A stretch of DNA of 64,000 bases from NCBI GenBank assembly GCA_963789175.1, contig CAWBJO010000007.1, forward strand, positions 868,001 through 932,000. The letters are read 5' to 3'. A program made the translations under genes and the position numbers. This document shows positions 46,953 through 56,007 of the stretch, in pieces. This stretch comes from CAWBJO01 sp963789175. GTDB lineage: Bacteria > Pseudomonadota > Alphaproteobacteria > Rhizobiales > Aestuariivirgaceae. The notes below the pieces were generated by a model. The model was not told the DNA's origin. It worked only from the letters and a program-made list of their open reading frames with translations, and made no database searches. Numbering within the stretch: position 1 is the first letter of the stretch; every line of letters begins with the position of its first letter.

Positions 46953-47512
46953 TAGCCCGTACCTTTCATTGCAACTTTCAGGTTCTGCAATTTCGTGCGC
47001 AGCGAGTTGTCGACCATGCGGCTGCCGACCTTGACGATGAGGCCGCCGAGGATCGACTCGTCCGTCTTGACGGCCACCGCGACGTCGCGTCCGATCACCG
47101 ACTTTAGCTCCGCCGTGATGGTGGCGAGCTGCGTCTCGCTGAGCCGCTCAGCCGTCGTCACCTCCGCCGTCACCTCGCCTCGCGCCGCGGCAAGCAGACG
47201 GCGAAAGGCCTGGATCATGCCCTGGATTGCGGCGAGCCGCCGGTTGCGCGCGATGAGCAGGATGAATCGTTCGACGAGGCCGCCGATGCCGGTGGCAGTG
47301 AGGATTTCACGCAGGGCGCCGATCTGCTGCTCGGCTGCGAACACCGGGCTCGTTACGAGGCGCCTGAGATCGTCGGATTGGTCGAGGAGCCCCTGGAATT
47401 GATCGAGATCGCCCGCCACCGCATCGACCGCGTTTTCCTCCTGCGCGAGTTCGAACAGCGCCGTCGCATAGCGACCGGGCACGCCCGTTACTGTCTGCTT
47501 CTGACTTGCCAC
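46952..47512 (-). CDS. atpH: F1-ATPase delta subunit
   Basis: A 186-residue delta/OSCP subunit forming the stator between F1 and F0. It has GRYATALFELAQEENAV at the start and SILGGLIVKVGSRMVDNSLR at the end, the delta signature. It is first in the operon; F0 genes are not here, as usual in alphaproteobacteria. A hairpin, AGGACGCC with GGCGTCCT (47535-47558), lies in its upstream region, after a TTGACT at 47575-47570 that may be the -35 box. Confidence 0.94.
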   Translation of the reverse strand: MASQKQTVTGVPGRYATALFELAQEENAVDAVAGDLDQFQGLLDQSDDLRRLVTSPVFAAEQQIGALREILTATGIGGLVERFILLIARNRRLAAIQGMIQAFRRLLAAARGEVTAEVTTAERLSETQLATITAELKSVIGRDVAVAVKTDESILGGLIVKVGSRMVDNSLRTKLQNLKVAMKGTG

Positions 47513-47706
47513 CTGACCGCTCTAGAACACGCAAAGGACGCCTTCGGATTGGCGTCCTCCATCCCAATAGTCAACGGCTTTTTGGAAGTGCGAGGCCGGG
47601 AGCTCCGCCCCGAACCCCAAGCCGCGTTAGCCTCTATCACATCGGTTTTTTGCGCGCAACGCGATGCCGAAGACGGATTGCCGCAATTCTGCGTCCGAGC
47701 GCGGAC
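47513..47706. promoter_or_regulatory. upstream region of the atp operon
   Basis: It contains a leftward TTGACT (47575-47570) with no strong -10 box at the right distance, and an 8-bp inverted repeat, AGGACGCC/GGCGTCCT, at 47535-47558. The repeat may be a leader hairpin of the atp mRNA or the weak terminator of the DUF1127 gene. Confidence 0.35.
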
Positions 47707-47868
47707 TCAGTATCCCGCCGAGTCGCGCGCGATCTGCTTCAGGTCGTGGCGGAAGAATCCGAGGTCGCGCAGGTCGCGGTCGCTCATCATCTCGAGTTCG
47801 CTCAGCGTGCGTTGGTACTTTTGCCAGCGCCGATAGCGCACGGAAAACGTACGGAGCGGATTTTTCAT
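47707..47868 (-). CDS. DUF1127 small protein
   Basis: A 53-residue protein with the YjiS-like DUF1127 domain: MKNPLRTFSVRYRRWQKYQR, then LSELEMMSDRDLRDLGFFRH. Such small Arg-rich proteins are abundant in Rhizobiales and affect RNA turnover and phosphate or carbon metabolism. ATG 47868 is chosen; an upstream GTG would add 13 less typical residues. It lies alone between atpH and priA. Confidence 0.85.
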   Translation of the reverse strand: MKNPLRTFSVRYRRWQKYQRTLSELEMMSDRDLRDLGFFRHDLKQIARDSAGY

Positions 47869-47918
47869 CTCGAAGCCCTTCTTTCTGTATTGACGTGCAT
47901 CGCCCAAGATCTATGTGC

Positions 47919-47942
47919 AATGCAGCATTTTTTGCATTGCGA
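47919..47942. promoter_or_regulatory. inverted repeat upstream of the DUF1127 gene
   Basis: GCAATGCA (47919-47926) and TGCATTGC (47935-47942) form a perfect 8-bp inverted repeat around an 8-base T-rich loop, about 50 bp before the DUF1127 start. It may be an operator or a hairpin, possibly a priA-side terminator when read from the other strand. Confidence 0.35.
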
Positions 47943-48040
47943 ATATGACATGGCAGTGTCCGGTTTGGAGGGGGTGCGAATTAAGAATTCATTAACTCTG
48001 CCAAAGGCTTAGGCACGAGTTCTGCTCAATGTTTGGGCAG

Positions 48041-50212
48041 TTACAGGAACGTATAGGGATCGATGTCGACATCGACCCTCAGCGAGCCCTTGGGTTTGAG
48101 GCCACCGAGCCAGGTCTGAAGGTATGCCTGGATGTTCACCTCCCGGCGCGCCCGCACCAGGAGCCTCCAGCGATGGCGGCCACGGATGAGGGCCAGCGGC
48201 GCCGGTGCCGGTCCCAGAACGGCGACTCCCTCGCCAGCGGGGGCGAGGCTCGCAACCTGCCGGGCCAGGCGTTCTGTCGCAGGCGCCTCCCCACCGGTGA
48301 CGACGATGGCGGCGAGCCGGCTGAACGGAGGGAGCTCGGCCGTCTCCCGCATCGCTTTTTCCTGCTCGAGGAAGCTTGCCGTATTGCCGCTCGCCAGCGC
48401 CCGCATGAGCGGATGGTCGGGATTGAACGTCTGCACGAGAGCCCGGCCCGGCCGATCGCCCCGGCCGGCCCGGCCCGATACCTGCGTCAGAAGCTGGTAG
48501 GTGCGCTCGCCGGCCCTCGGGTCTCCCGCCTCGAGCGCCAGATCGGCATCGACGATACCGGCGAGCGTCAGCTCGGGAAAGTGGTGGCCCTTGGCCACGA
48601 GCTGCGTGCCGATGATCAGGTTGTGTTTGCCCTCGGCGATCTCGCGGAGTGTCTCCTTGAGTGAGCCGCCGCGCTGGAGATCGCTCGACAGCAGCGCCAG
48701 GCGCGCGTCCGGGAAGCGCTGCCGGACCTCCTCGGCGAGCCGCTCGATTCCCGGTCCGCAGGGAACGAGCTGCCCCTCCGCCCCGCACGCCGGGCACGAG
48801 CGCAGGGCAGGTTCCTGATGACCGCAATGATGGCACAGCATGACCTTTCGGTACCGGTGCTCGACCAGCGAGGCCGAACAGTTCGGGCACTCGATGCGAT
48901 GCCCGCAGGCGCGGCAGAGGGTTAGCGGCGCGTACCCGCGGCGGTTAAGGAAGAGAAGCGCCTGCTCATCCCGCTCGAGGGTCTCCGCGACCGCCTGCAC
49001 CACCGGTTCCGATAGCCACCGGCCGTTCGGCGGCCCCGCGTCGCGCATGTCCACCAGCGCAATGTCGGGAAGCCCGGCCCGGCCGATGCGGTCGGGAAGC
49101 GCCACTCGCCCGTAGCGGCCGCGGTCGATGTTGACGAGCGTTTCGAGGGACGGCGTCGCTGACGAAAGGATGATCGGAAACGAGCCGAGCGCGCCGTACA
49201 CGATCGCCATGTCGCGCGCGTGATAGGTGACGCCGTCTTCCTGTTTGAATGCCGGCTCGTGCTCCTCGTCGACCACGATGAGGCCGAGCGCCTTCCACGG
49301 CAGGAACAGCGCCGATCGCGCACCCACCACGACGCGCGCCTCCCCCGACGCGACGGCACGCCACAGGCGCTCGCGCTCTCGCGGCCTGACGTCTGAATGC
49401 CACTCGCCGGGCCGCGCCCCGAACCTTCGCTCGACGCGCTCGATGAATTGCGCCGTAAGTGCGATCTCCGGCACCAGGAGCAGGACCTGCCGGCCCTGGG
49501 CGATCGTCTTCGCCATGGCCTCGAAATAGACCTCGGTCTTGCCTGAGCCGGTGACGCCTTCGAGCATCGTGACGGAATGGCCGCCCGCCGCGACCCGTGC
49601 GACGAGGCTTCGGGCTGCGTGTTCCTGGACGGCCGACAGCGCGATGCCCGCCGCGTTCGGATCGGGTTCGGGAAAGCGCGGGAACGCAGGAAGCGCCACT
49701 TCCTCGAGCACGCCGTCGCGCACCAGCCCTTTGACGACCGATGCGCCGACGCTTGCGAGTTCCACGATTTCGCGCTGGGCGAGCGGCACGCCTTCGGCGA
49801 GCACGTCGAGCACGCGGCGTCGCTGCGGCGTGAGCTTGGCGGGCTTAAGGTCGCTGAGCCGATAGGCCGTCCGGCCTTGCATCGGACCGAGCGCCGCGGG
49901 AACGCGCAACGTCATGCGCAGCACCATGCCGGGCGAGGTGAGGTAGTACTTCGCCACCCAGTCGATGAAGCGCCGGTGCAGCTCCGGCATCGGCGCTTCC
50001 TCGATGACGTCGGAGATCGGGCGCAGTTTTCCTTCGGGAGCCGCGATTCCCGTTTGCGGCCACACCACCCCGATAAGTTCCTGCGTGCCGAGCGGCGCCA
50101 CGACATAGCTGCCCGGCTCCGCCTTGAGCCCCTCCGGCAGGAGGTAGGAATAGGGGCCGGGCAGCGCCAGCGGCAAAAGTACGTGAATGGTCGACTGCGG
50201 TTTCGTCATCAC
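48041..50212 (-). CDS. priA: primosomal helicase PriA
   Basis: A 723-residue replication-restart helicase. The N-terminal DNA-binding region precedes Walker A GVTGSGKTE and the DEEH box (VDEEHEPAFKQ). Eight zinc-binding Cys lie in CRACGHRIECPNC and CHHCGHQ, then CPACGAEG. It reloads the replisome at stalled forks. Two adjacent ATG codons could start it (50212 or 50209). It faces away from the aldolase gene with an 88-bp shared upstream region. Confidence 0.95.
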   Translation of the reverse strand: MMTKPQSTIHVLLPLALPGPYSYLLPEGLKAEPGSYVVAPLGTQELIGVVWPQTGIAAPEGKLRPISDVIEEAPMPELHRRFIDWVAKYYLTSPGMVLRMTLRVPAALGPMQGRTAYRLSDLKPAKLTPQRRRVLDVLAEGVPLAQREIVELASVGASVVKGLVRDGVLEEVALPAFPRFPEPDPNAAGIALSAVQEHAARSLVARVAAGGHSVTMLEGVTGSGKTEVYFEAMAKTIAQGRQVLLLVPEIALTAQFIERVERRFGARPGEWHSDVRPRERERLWRAVASGEARVVVGARSALFLPWKALGLIVVDEEHEPAFKQEDGVTYHARDMAIVYGALGSFPIILSSATPSLETLVNIDRGRYGRVALPDRIGRAGLPDIALVDMRDAGPPNGRWLSEPVVQAVAETLERDEQALLFLNRRGYAPLTLCRACGHRIECPNCSASLVEHRYRKVMLCHHCGHQEPALRSCPACGAEGQLVPCGPGIERLAEEVRQRFPDARLALLSSDLQRGGSLKETLREIAEGKHNLIIGTQLVAKGHHFPELTLAGIVDADLALEAGDPRAGERTYQLLTQVSGRAGRGDRPGRALVQTFNPDHPLMRALASGNTASFLEQEKAMRETAELPPFSRLAAIVVTGGEAPATERLARQVASLAPAGEGVAVLGPAPAPLALIRGRHRWRLLVRARREVNIQAYLQTWLGGLKPKGSLRVDVDIDPYTFL

Positions 50213-50300
50213 TGGTCAATCTGCCGCCGCGTGCTTATGTATTGAGTTGGCCGCGGCATATGGGATACCGTTGCGGTACCATCCGGATGGATCTGGCCTC

Positions 50301-50954
50301 ATGAAATTTTTTCTCGACACTGCAGATATAGGCGAAATTCGCGAGCTTTCAGCTACCGGATTGGTCGACGGCGTGACGACGAATCCATCTCTCGTCGCCA
50401 AGTCGGGACGCGATTTCCGCGACGCCATCAAGGAGATCTGCTCGGTCGTCGAAGGGCCGGTGAGCGCCGAGGTGACCGCGCTCGAGGCCGACGCCATGAT
50501 TTCCGAGGGCCAGAGCCTCGCCAAGATCGCCAAGAACGTGGCAGTGAAGGTGCCGTTGACGATAGAAGGCCTCAAGGCCTGCCGCGCCTTGACGCAGGCC
50601 GGGACCATGGTCAACGTCACGCTCTGTTTCAGCGCCAACCAGGCCCTTCTTGCGGCCAAGGCCGGCGCCACCTTCATCTCGCCCTTCATCGGTCGCCTCG
50701 ACGACATCGGCCTCGATGGAATGGAGTTGATCGAGGAGATCCGCCAGATTTACGACAATTTCGACTTCGAGACGGAGATTCTCGCAGCGTCGATCCGCAC
50801 GGTGAACCATGTCAAGTTCGCCGCCCTGGCCGGGTCCGACGTCGCCACCATGCCCGCCTCCGTCATGAAGAGTCTCGCCAAGCATCCCCTTACTGACAAG
50901 GGGATAGATTCCTTCCTGGCCGACTGGAAGAAGACCGGGCAGAAGATCCTCTGA
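50301..50954 (+). CDS. fsa: transaldolase-like fructose-6-phosphate aldolase
   Basis: A 217-residue small transaldolase/FSA. MKFFLDTADIGEIRE begins it, VTTNPSLVAKSG is the transaldolase signature, and the Schiff-base Lys is in NVAVKVPLT. Proteins this short include both true transaldolases (TalC) and fructose-6-phosphate aldolases; key substrate residues do not settle which. ATG 50301 starts the conserved strand. Confidence 0.9.
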   Translation: MKFFLDTADIGEIRELSATGLVDGVTTNPSLVAKSGRDFRDAIKEICSVVEGPVSAEVTALEADAMISEGQSLAKIAKNVAVKVPLTIEGLKACRALTQAGTMVNVTLCFSANQALLAAKAGATFISPFIGRLDDIGLDGMELIEEIRQIYDNFDFETEILAASIRTVNHVKFAALAGSDVATMPASVMKSLAKHPLTDKGIDSFLADWKKTGQKIL

Positions 50955-50997
50955 GGGGTTCACCACTCCTTAAGCGGCGCCGTGCCTAGCATGGACG

Positions 50998-51954
50998 ATG
51001 CCCGCCGACGATGCCTCCGAGCCCTGCCCCTTTTCCGCCGCGCGCGACGCGGCCGACGCCATTCGCGCCTGGCTCGACCATCTCGCCACCGAGAAGCGGT
51101 CCTCGCCGCGCACGATCGAGGCCTATCGCCGCGATCTCTCGCAGTTCTGCGGCTTCCTGACCGAGCACCTGGCGAAGCCGCCGTCGCTTGCCGACCTTGG
51201 CGGCCTTGCCGCCGGCGATTTCCGCTCGTTCCTGGCCCGCCGCCGGCGCGACGGGGTCGAAAGCCGCACGCTCGCCCGCCAGCTTTCGGCGGTCCGCTCG
51301 CTCTATCGCCACTTCGATCGCAACGGCATCCTCAAGAACACCACCATCGGCGCTCTCAAGGGTCCGAAGATTCCCCATTCGGTGCCGCGGCCGCTGACCG
51401 TGGCATCCGCCGACCGCCTGTGCAGCGGCGACATCGCCGGCCCCGAAGTGCCCCAATGGATCATCGCCCGCGATCTCGCCGTGCTGACCCTGCTCTATGC
51501 CTGCGGCTTGCGCATTTCGGAGGCGCTGGGCATCGCCCGTCGCGATGCGCCGCTCGAGTCCGACGTCCTCACCATCACCGGCAAGGGCAACAAGACGCGG
51601 ATGGTCCCCGTGCTGCCTGCGGCGCGGCAGGCGATCCGCGCCTATCTCGATCTTTGCCCGCGCCCCCTCGCCCCCGGCGACCCGCTTTTCATCGGCGCCA
51701 AGGGCGGTCGGCTCAACGCCCGCAACGTCCAGCTGCTGATCGCGCGCATGCGCGGCGCCTTGGGCCTTCCCGACTCCGCGACCCCTCATGCCCTGCGTCA
51801 CAGTTTCGCCACCCATCTCTTGGGCTCCGGCGTCGATCTGCGGTCGATCCAGGAATTGATGGGGCATGCCAGTCTCTCGACCACCCAGATCTACACGGAG
51901 GTGGACCGGCGCCACCTTGTTGAGCAATACATGAAGGCGCACCCCAGGGCCTGA
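50998..51954 (+). CDS. xerC: tyrosine recombinase XerC
   Basis: A 318-residue site-specific recombinase that resolves chromosome dimers at dif with XerD. The catalytic residues are Arg in YACGLRISEA, Lys in GKGNKTR, HALRHSFATH for His/Arg, then the His of GHASL and Tyr of IYTEV. The start ATG 50998 gives a slightly long N-terminus. Its place between the aldolase and lpdA region is a standard Rhizobiales arrangement and not part of the island. Confidence 0.93.
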   Translation: MPADDASEPCPFSAARDAADAIRAWLDHLATEKRSSPRTIEAYRRDLSQFCGFLTEHLAKPPSLADLGGLAAGDFRSFLARRRRDGVESRTLARQLSAVRSLYRHFDRNGILKNTTIGALKGPKIPHSVPRPLTVASADRLCSGDIAGPEVPQWIIARDLAVLTLLYACGLRISEALGIARRDAPLESDVLTITGKGNKTRMVPVLPAARQAIRAYLDLCPRPLAPGDPLFIGAKGGRLNARNVQLLIARMRGALGLPDSATPHALRHSFATHLLGSGVDLRSIQELMGHASLSTTQIYTEVDRRHLVEQYMKAHPRA

Positions 51955-51982
51955 CGGCCCGCCCTCAACAGTTGTCGTGCCG

Positions 51983-53311
51983 ATGCCTGCCCCCCTTCCC
52001 GTTTCGATCGACGAAGCCCTGCCGGACCGCACCGGCGTCGTGATCGTCGGCGGCGGCATCGTCGGCGCCGCCACGGCCCTCGAGCTCGCCGAGCGCGGCA
52101 TCGACGTCACGCTGTGCGAAAAAGGCGAAATCGGTGCCGAGCAGTCGGGGCGCAATTGGGGCTGGTGCCGCCAGATGGGCCGCGATCCTCGCGAAATTCC
52201 GCTGATCCTCGAGTCCCTGAAAGCTTGGCGCGGCATGAATGCGCGCGTCGAGGCGGAAACCGGCTTTCGACGGTCCGGCATCGTCTACCTTCTCGCCACC
52301 GATGCCGAGCTGACGAAACGCATGCGATGGTACGAGAACAACGCCAAGCCATTCGGCTTGAATGTTCACCCCTTGGCGGGAAGCGAGGCGGCTGCGCTCG
52401 CTCCAGGCGCCAGCGTCAAATGGCATGGCGCCCTCTATTCGCCCGACGACGGGCGCGCCGAGCCGCACATGGCCGTCGCCGCCATCGCCGCCGCTGCGCG
52501 CCGCCGCGGCGCCAGGTTGCTCAAACCCTGCGCCGTCCGTGGACTGGAGACGGCCGGCGGTCGCGTCAGCGGCGTCGTGACCGAGCGCGGCCCCATCGCC
52601 TGTGACACGGTCGTCGTGGCGGCCGGCGTCTGGTCGCGTCTTTTCCTTGGCAATGCCGGCATCGCGTTCCCGCAGCTCGCGGTCGTCAACTCCGTCATGC
52701 GCACCGCACCGCTCGATGCCGGCCATGAGCATGCGGCATCCGGAATGAAATTTGCATTCCGCAAGCGGCTCGACGGCGGCTACACCATCGCCCACCGCCA
52801 CATGTCGGTGGCCGACATCGTGCCGGAGAGCTTCTCGCAGTTTTTTCGTTTCCTTCCCGTGCTCCTGACCGACCGCAAGGGCCTGCGCCTGCGGCTGGGG
52901 GGCCGGTTCTTCGAGGCCGTGCGCCTCAAGCGCCGCTGGGCGATGGACGAGGTGACGCCTTTCGAGGATGTGCGCATTCTCGACCCCGAGCCCGTCGATG
53001 CGATTCTCGATGTGGCGGCGGCAAGCCTGAAGCGGACCTTCCCGGCCTTCGCCGGACTCGAGATCGTCGAGCGCTGGGCGGGATGCATCGACGCGACGCC
53101 CGACGCCGTGCCGGTGATTTCGGCGATCGAGAGTCGGCCGGGGCTGTTTCTCGCGAGCGGTTTCTCCGGCCACGGCTTCGGCCTCGGGCCCGGCGCCGGT
53201 CGGCTGATGGCCGATCTCGTCACCGGCAAGCCGCCCGTCGTCGATCCGCGTCCCTATCGGTATGGACGCTACTTCGACGGTTCGCGGCCGCGCCCGACGA
53301 CCGGCCTCTAG
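51983..53311 (+). CDS. FAD-dependent amino-acid/amine oxidoreductase
   Basis: A 442-residue DAO-family flavoenzyme. The dinucleotide fold is VVIVGGGIVGAATALELAERG. SGRNWGWCRQMGRD after it is typical of D-amino-acid dehydrogenase/sarcosine-oxidase-like enzymes, as is ASGFSGHGFGLGPGAGRLMADL (shown in part) near the end. The electron acceptor and substrate are unknown. The start may be ATG 51983 or GTG 51977. Its stop lies one base from the convergent lpdA stop, leaving no room for a separate terminator. Confidence 0.86.
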   Translation: MPAPLPVSIDEALPDRTGVVIVGGGIVGAATALELAERGIDVTLCEKGEIGAEQSGRNWGWCRQMGRDPREIPLILESLKAWRGMNARVEAETGFRRSGIVYLLATDAELTKRMRWYENNAKPFGLNVHPLAGSEAAALAPGASVKWHGALYSPDDGRAEPHMAVAAIAAAARRRGARLLKPCAVRGLETAGGRVSGVVTERGPIACDTVVVAAGVWSRLFLGNAGIAFPQLAVVNSVMRTAPLDAGHEHAASGMKFAFRKRLDGGYTIAHRHMSVADIVPESFSQFFRFLPVLLTDRKGLRLRLGGRFFEAVRLKRRWAMDEVTPFEDVRILDPEPVDAILDVAAASLKRTFPAFAGLEIVERWAGCIDATPDAVPVISAIESRPGLFLASGFSGHGFGLGPGAGRLMADLVTGKPPVVDPRPYRYGRYFDGSRPRPTTGL

Positions 53312-53312
53312 A

Positions 53313-54716
53313 TCAGCTGTGGATGGCGCGTCCCTCGACGGCCATCGCCGCTTCCTTGACCGCTTCCGAGAAGGTCGGATGCGCATGGCAGGTGCGGGCG
53401 AGGTCTTCCGCCGAGCCGCCGAACTCCATGAGCACGGCACATTCGTGAATGAGCTCCCCCGCCATCGGTCCGATGATGTGGGCGCCGAGCACGCGGTCGG
53501 TGGCCGCATCGGCGAGAATTTTCACGGCGCCCTCCGTCGTCTGGTTGGCCTTCGCCCGTCCGTTGGCCATGAAGGAGAATGAGCCCGCACGATACTGCGT
53601 GCCGTCCGCCTTGAGTTCCTCCTCCGTTTTCCCGACCGCGGCGAACTCCGGCGTCGTGTAGATAACGCTCGGAATGACCTCGTAGTTGACGTGCCCGGCC
53701 TGGCCGGCGAGCATCTCGGCAAGCGCCACGCCTTCATCCTCGCCCTTGTGGGCGAGCATGGGGCCGCGGATGACGTCGCCGATGGCGTAGACGCTTCCGA
53801 CGCTCGTCTGGAACCGCTCATCGACCGTGATCCGTCCCTTGTCGTCCATTGCGATCCCCGCCTCCTTGAGGCCGAGACCGTCCGTGAACGGGATGCGGCC
53901 GGTCGCGACAAGGACGATGTCCGCTTCGATCTCCTGCCCGGCTCCGCCCTGGGCAGGTTCCATCGTGATCCGCAGGCCCGATTTCCCCGCTTCGGCCCCG
54001 GTGACCTTCGAAGCGAGATGGAACGCCAGGCCCTGCTTTCCGAGGATACGCTGGAACTGCTTGGCCATGCCCAAGTCCATCCCCGGCAGGATGCGGTCCA
54101 GATATTCGATGACCGTGACCTCCGAGCCGAGGCGGCGCCACACCGATCCGAGCTCGAGCCCGATCACGCCGGCTCCGATGACGACGAGCCGCTTTGGCAC
54201 CGTTTCCAGTGCCAGTGCGCCGGTCGAGGAGACGATCAGCTTCTCGTCGATCGAGATGCCCTTGAGAGGCGCCACGTCCGACCCCGTGGCGATGACGATG
54301 CTTTTTGCGGCGATGGTCTGCCGCGTGCCGTCCTTGGCGGCGACCTCCACCTCTCCGGCCTTCACGACGCGTCCCGCGCCTTCAAAGGCGGTGATCTTGT
54401 TCTTCTTGAAGAGGAACGCGACGCCCTTGGTGTTGCCGTCGATCGCCTCCTGCTTGAAGGCCAGCATCTGCTTCAGGTCGAGCTCGACCTTCGCGGCGCG
54501 GATTCCCATCGCCGAGAACTTGTGACCCGCCTCCGCATAGAGCTCGCTTGCATGCAGCAGCGCCTTGGAGGGAATGCAACCGATGTTGAGGCAAGTCCCG
54601 CCATAGGTCGGGCGCTTCTCGACCACGGCGACCTTGAGGCCAAGTTGGGCGGCGCGAATGGCGCAGACATAGCCTGCCGGACCGCTCCCGATGATGACGA
54701 CGTCGAACGCGGCCAT
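53313..54716 (-). CDS. lpdA: dihydrolipoyl dehydrogenase (E3)
   Basis: A 467-residue flavoprotein that reoxidises dihydrolipoamide. The FAD motif is VVIIGSGPAGYVCAIRAAQLG (shown in part of the fold), the redox disulfide is in GGTCLNIGCIPSKALLH, and the C-terminal His-Glu pair is in CHAHPTFSEAV. It is the last gene of the leftward 2-oxoglutarate dehydrogenase block, 19 bp after sucB. Confidence 0.97.
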   Translation of the reverse strand: MAAFDVVIIGSGPAGYVCAIRAAQLGLKVAVVEKRPTYGGTCLNIGCIPSKALLHASELYAEAGHKFSAMGIRAAKVELDLKQMLAFKQEAIDGNTKGVAFLFKKNKITAFEGAGRVVKAGEVEVAAKDGTRQTIAAKSIVIATGSDVAPLKGISIDEKLIVSSTGALALETVPKRLVVIGAGVIGLELGSVWRRLGSEVTVIEYLDRILPGMDLGMAKQFQRILGKQGLAFHLASKVTGAEAGKSGLRITMEPAQGGAGQEIEADIVLVATGRIPFTDGLGLKEAGIAMDDKGRITVDERFQTSVGSVYAIGDVIRGPMLAHKGEDEGVALAEMLAGQAGHVNYEVIPSVIYTTPEFAAVGKTEEELKADGTQYRAGSFSFMANGRAKANQTTEGAVKILADAATDRVLGAHIIGPMAGELIHECAVLMEFGGSAEDLARTCHAHPTFSEAVKEAAMAVEGRAIHS

Positions 54717-54735
54717 GCGATCAACAACCCTTGTT

Positions 54736-55995
54736 CTAGAGTTCGAGGATGAGCCGCTGCGGATCTTCGAGCGACTCCTTCACGCGGACAAGGAAGGTGA
54801 CTGCCTCGCGCCCGTCCACCAGGCGATGGTCGTAGGTCAGCGCCAGATACATCATGGGCCTGATCACGACTTCGCCGTTCACCGCCACCGGACGATCCTG
54901 GATCTTGTGCATGCCGAGGATGCCCGACTGCGGCGCGTTGAGGATGGGCGTCGACATCAGCGAGCCATAGACCCCGCCGTTGGAGATGGTGAAGGTGCCG
55001 CCCTGCATGTCCTCGATCTTGAGGCTCCCGTCGCGCGCCTTGGCGCCGAGCGTGGCGATCGCCTTCTCGATCTCGGCGAGCGACAGCCGATCGGCGTCGC
55101 GCACCACCGGCACCACGAGTCCCTTGTCGAGTCCGACCGCGACGCCGATGTGATAGTAGTTGCGGTAGAGGATGTCTTCGCCGTCGATGTCGGCGTTGAT
55201 CGACGGAATTTCCTTCAGCGCCTGGACCACGGCCTTCACGAAGAAGCCCATGAAGCCGAGCTTGACGCCGTGCCGCTTCTCGAACGTCTCTTTGTACTGG
55301 GTCCGGAGGTTCATCACCTGGTGCATGTCGACCTCGTTGAAGGTCGTGAGCATGGCGGCGGTGTTCTGGGCTTCCTTGAGGCGCCGGGCGATCGTCTGCC
55401 GGAGACGCGTCATCTTCACCCGCACTTCGCGGCCCTCTTCCTCGGGCGGCGAGGGTGCGGTGATGGGTGGCGGCGGCTGCGCCGGACCGCGCGCAGGCGG
55501 CGGTGCGGCTGGCTTCGCCGCCTTCGGCACCGCCTGCAGGACGTCGCCCTTGGTGAGCCGTCCGTCCTTGCCAGAGCCGGGAATGCGCTGCGGATCGAGC
55601 TTCTTCTCCTCGACGATCTTGCGAACCGCGGGAGAGAGCTGTGCCGCTTCGGCGGCGGGCGCCGCAGGGCTCGCGGCTGCCTCCTTGGGGGCAGGAGCAG
55701 GCTCGGGTGCCGCCGGCGCCGCCTTTGCGGCCGGCGCCTGGGCCTGCGCCGCGGCGGCGCCGTTGCTGATCGCTCCGAGAATGCCGCCCACCTTGACCGT
55801 CTCGCCCGTCTGCGCGGCGACGCGCTCGAGCACGCCGGCCGCGGGCGAGGGAACCTCGATCGTTACCTTATCCGTTTCGAGCTCGACCAGCGGCTCGTCG
55901 AGCTTGACCGCATCGCCGGGTTTCTTGAACCATTTGGCGATGGTCGCCTCGCTCACCGACTCTCCGAGTGCCGGCACCTTGATGTCTGTGGCCAT
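54736..55995 (-). CDS. sucB: 2-oxoglutarate dehydrogenase E2 (succinyltransferase)
   Basis: A 419-residue E2 core enzyme. One lipoyl domain (lipoyl Lys in ETDKVTIEV) is followed by an Ala/Pro linker, the E3-binding domain (LSPAVRKIVEEKKLDPQRI), a second linker and the catalytic domain with ALTYDHRLVDGREAV. It transfers the succinyl group to CoA. It is 12 bp downstream of sucA. Confidence 0.97.
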   Translation of the reverse strand: MATDIKVPALGESVSEATIAKWFKKPGDAVKLDEPLVELETDKVTIEVPSPAAGVLERVAAQTGETVKVGGILGAISNGAAAAQAQAPAAKAAPAAPEPAPAPKEAAASPAAPAAEAAQLSPAVRKIVEEKKLDPQRIPGSGKDGRLTKGDVLQAVPKAAKPAAPPPARGPAQPPPPITAPSPPEEEGREVRVKMTRLRQTIARRLKEAQNTAAMLTTFNEVDMHQVMNLRTQYKETFEKRHGVKLGFMGFFVKAVVQALKEIPSINADIDGEDILYRNYYHIGVAVGLDKGLVVPVVRDADRLSLAEIEKAIATLGAKARDGSLKIEDMQGGTFTISNGGVYGSLMSTPILNAPQSGILGMHKIQDRPVAVNGEVVIRPMMYLALTYDHRLVDGREAVTFLVRVKESLEDPQRLILEL

Positions 55996-56007
55996 CTCCC
56001 GCTCCCG

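Noticed and set aside
50998..51954. XerC as a mobile-element integrase
   Set aside because: Its length, motifs and conserved core-gene neighbours fit the housekeeping dimer-resolution recombinase.
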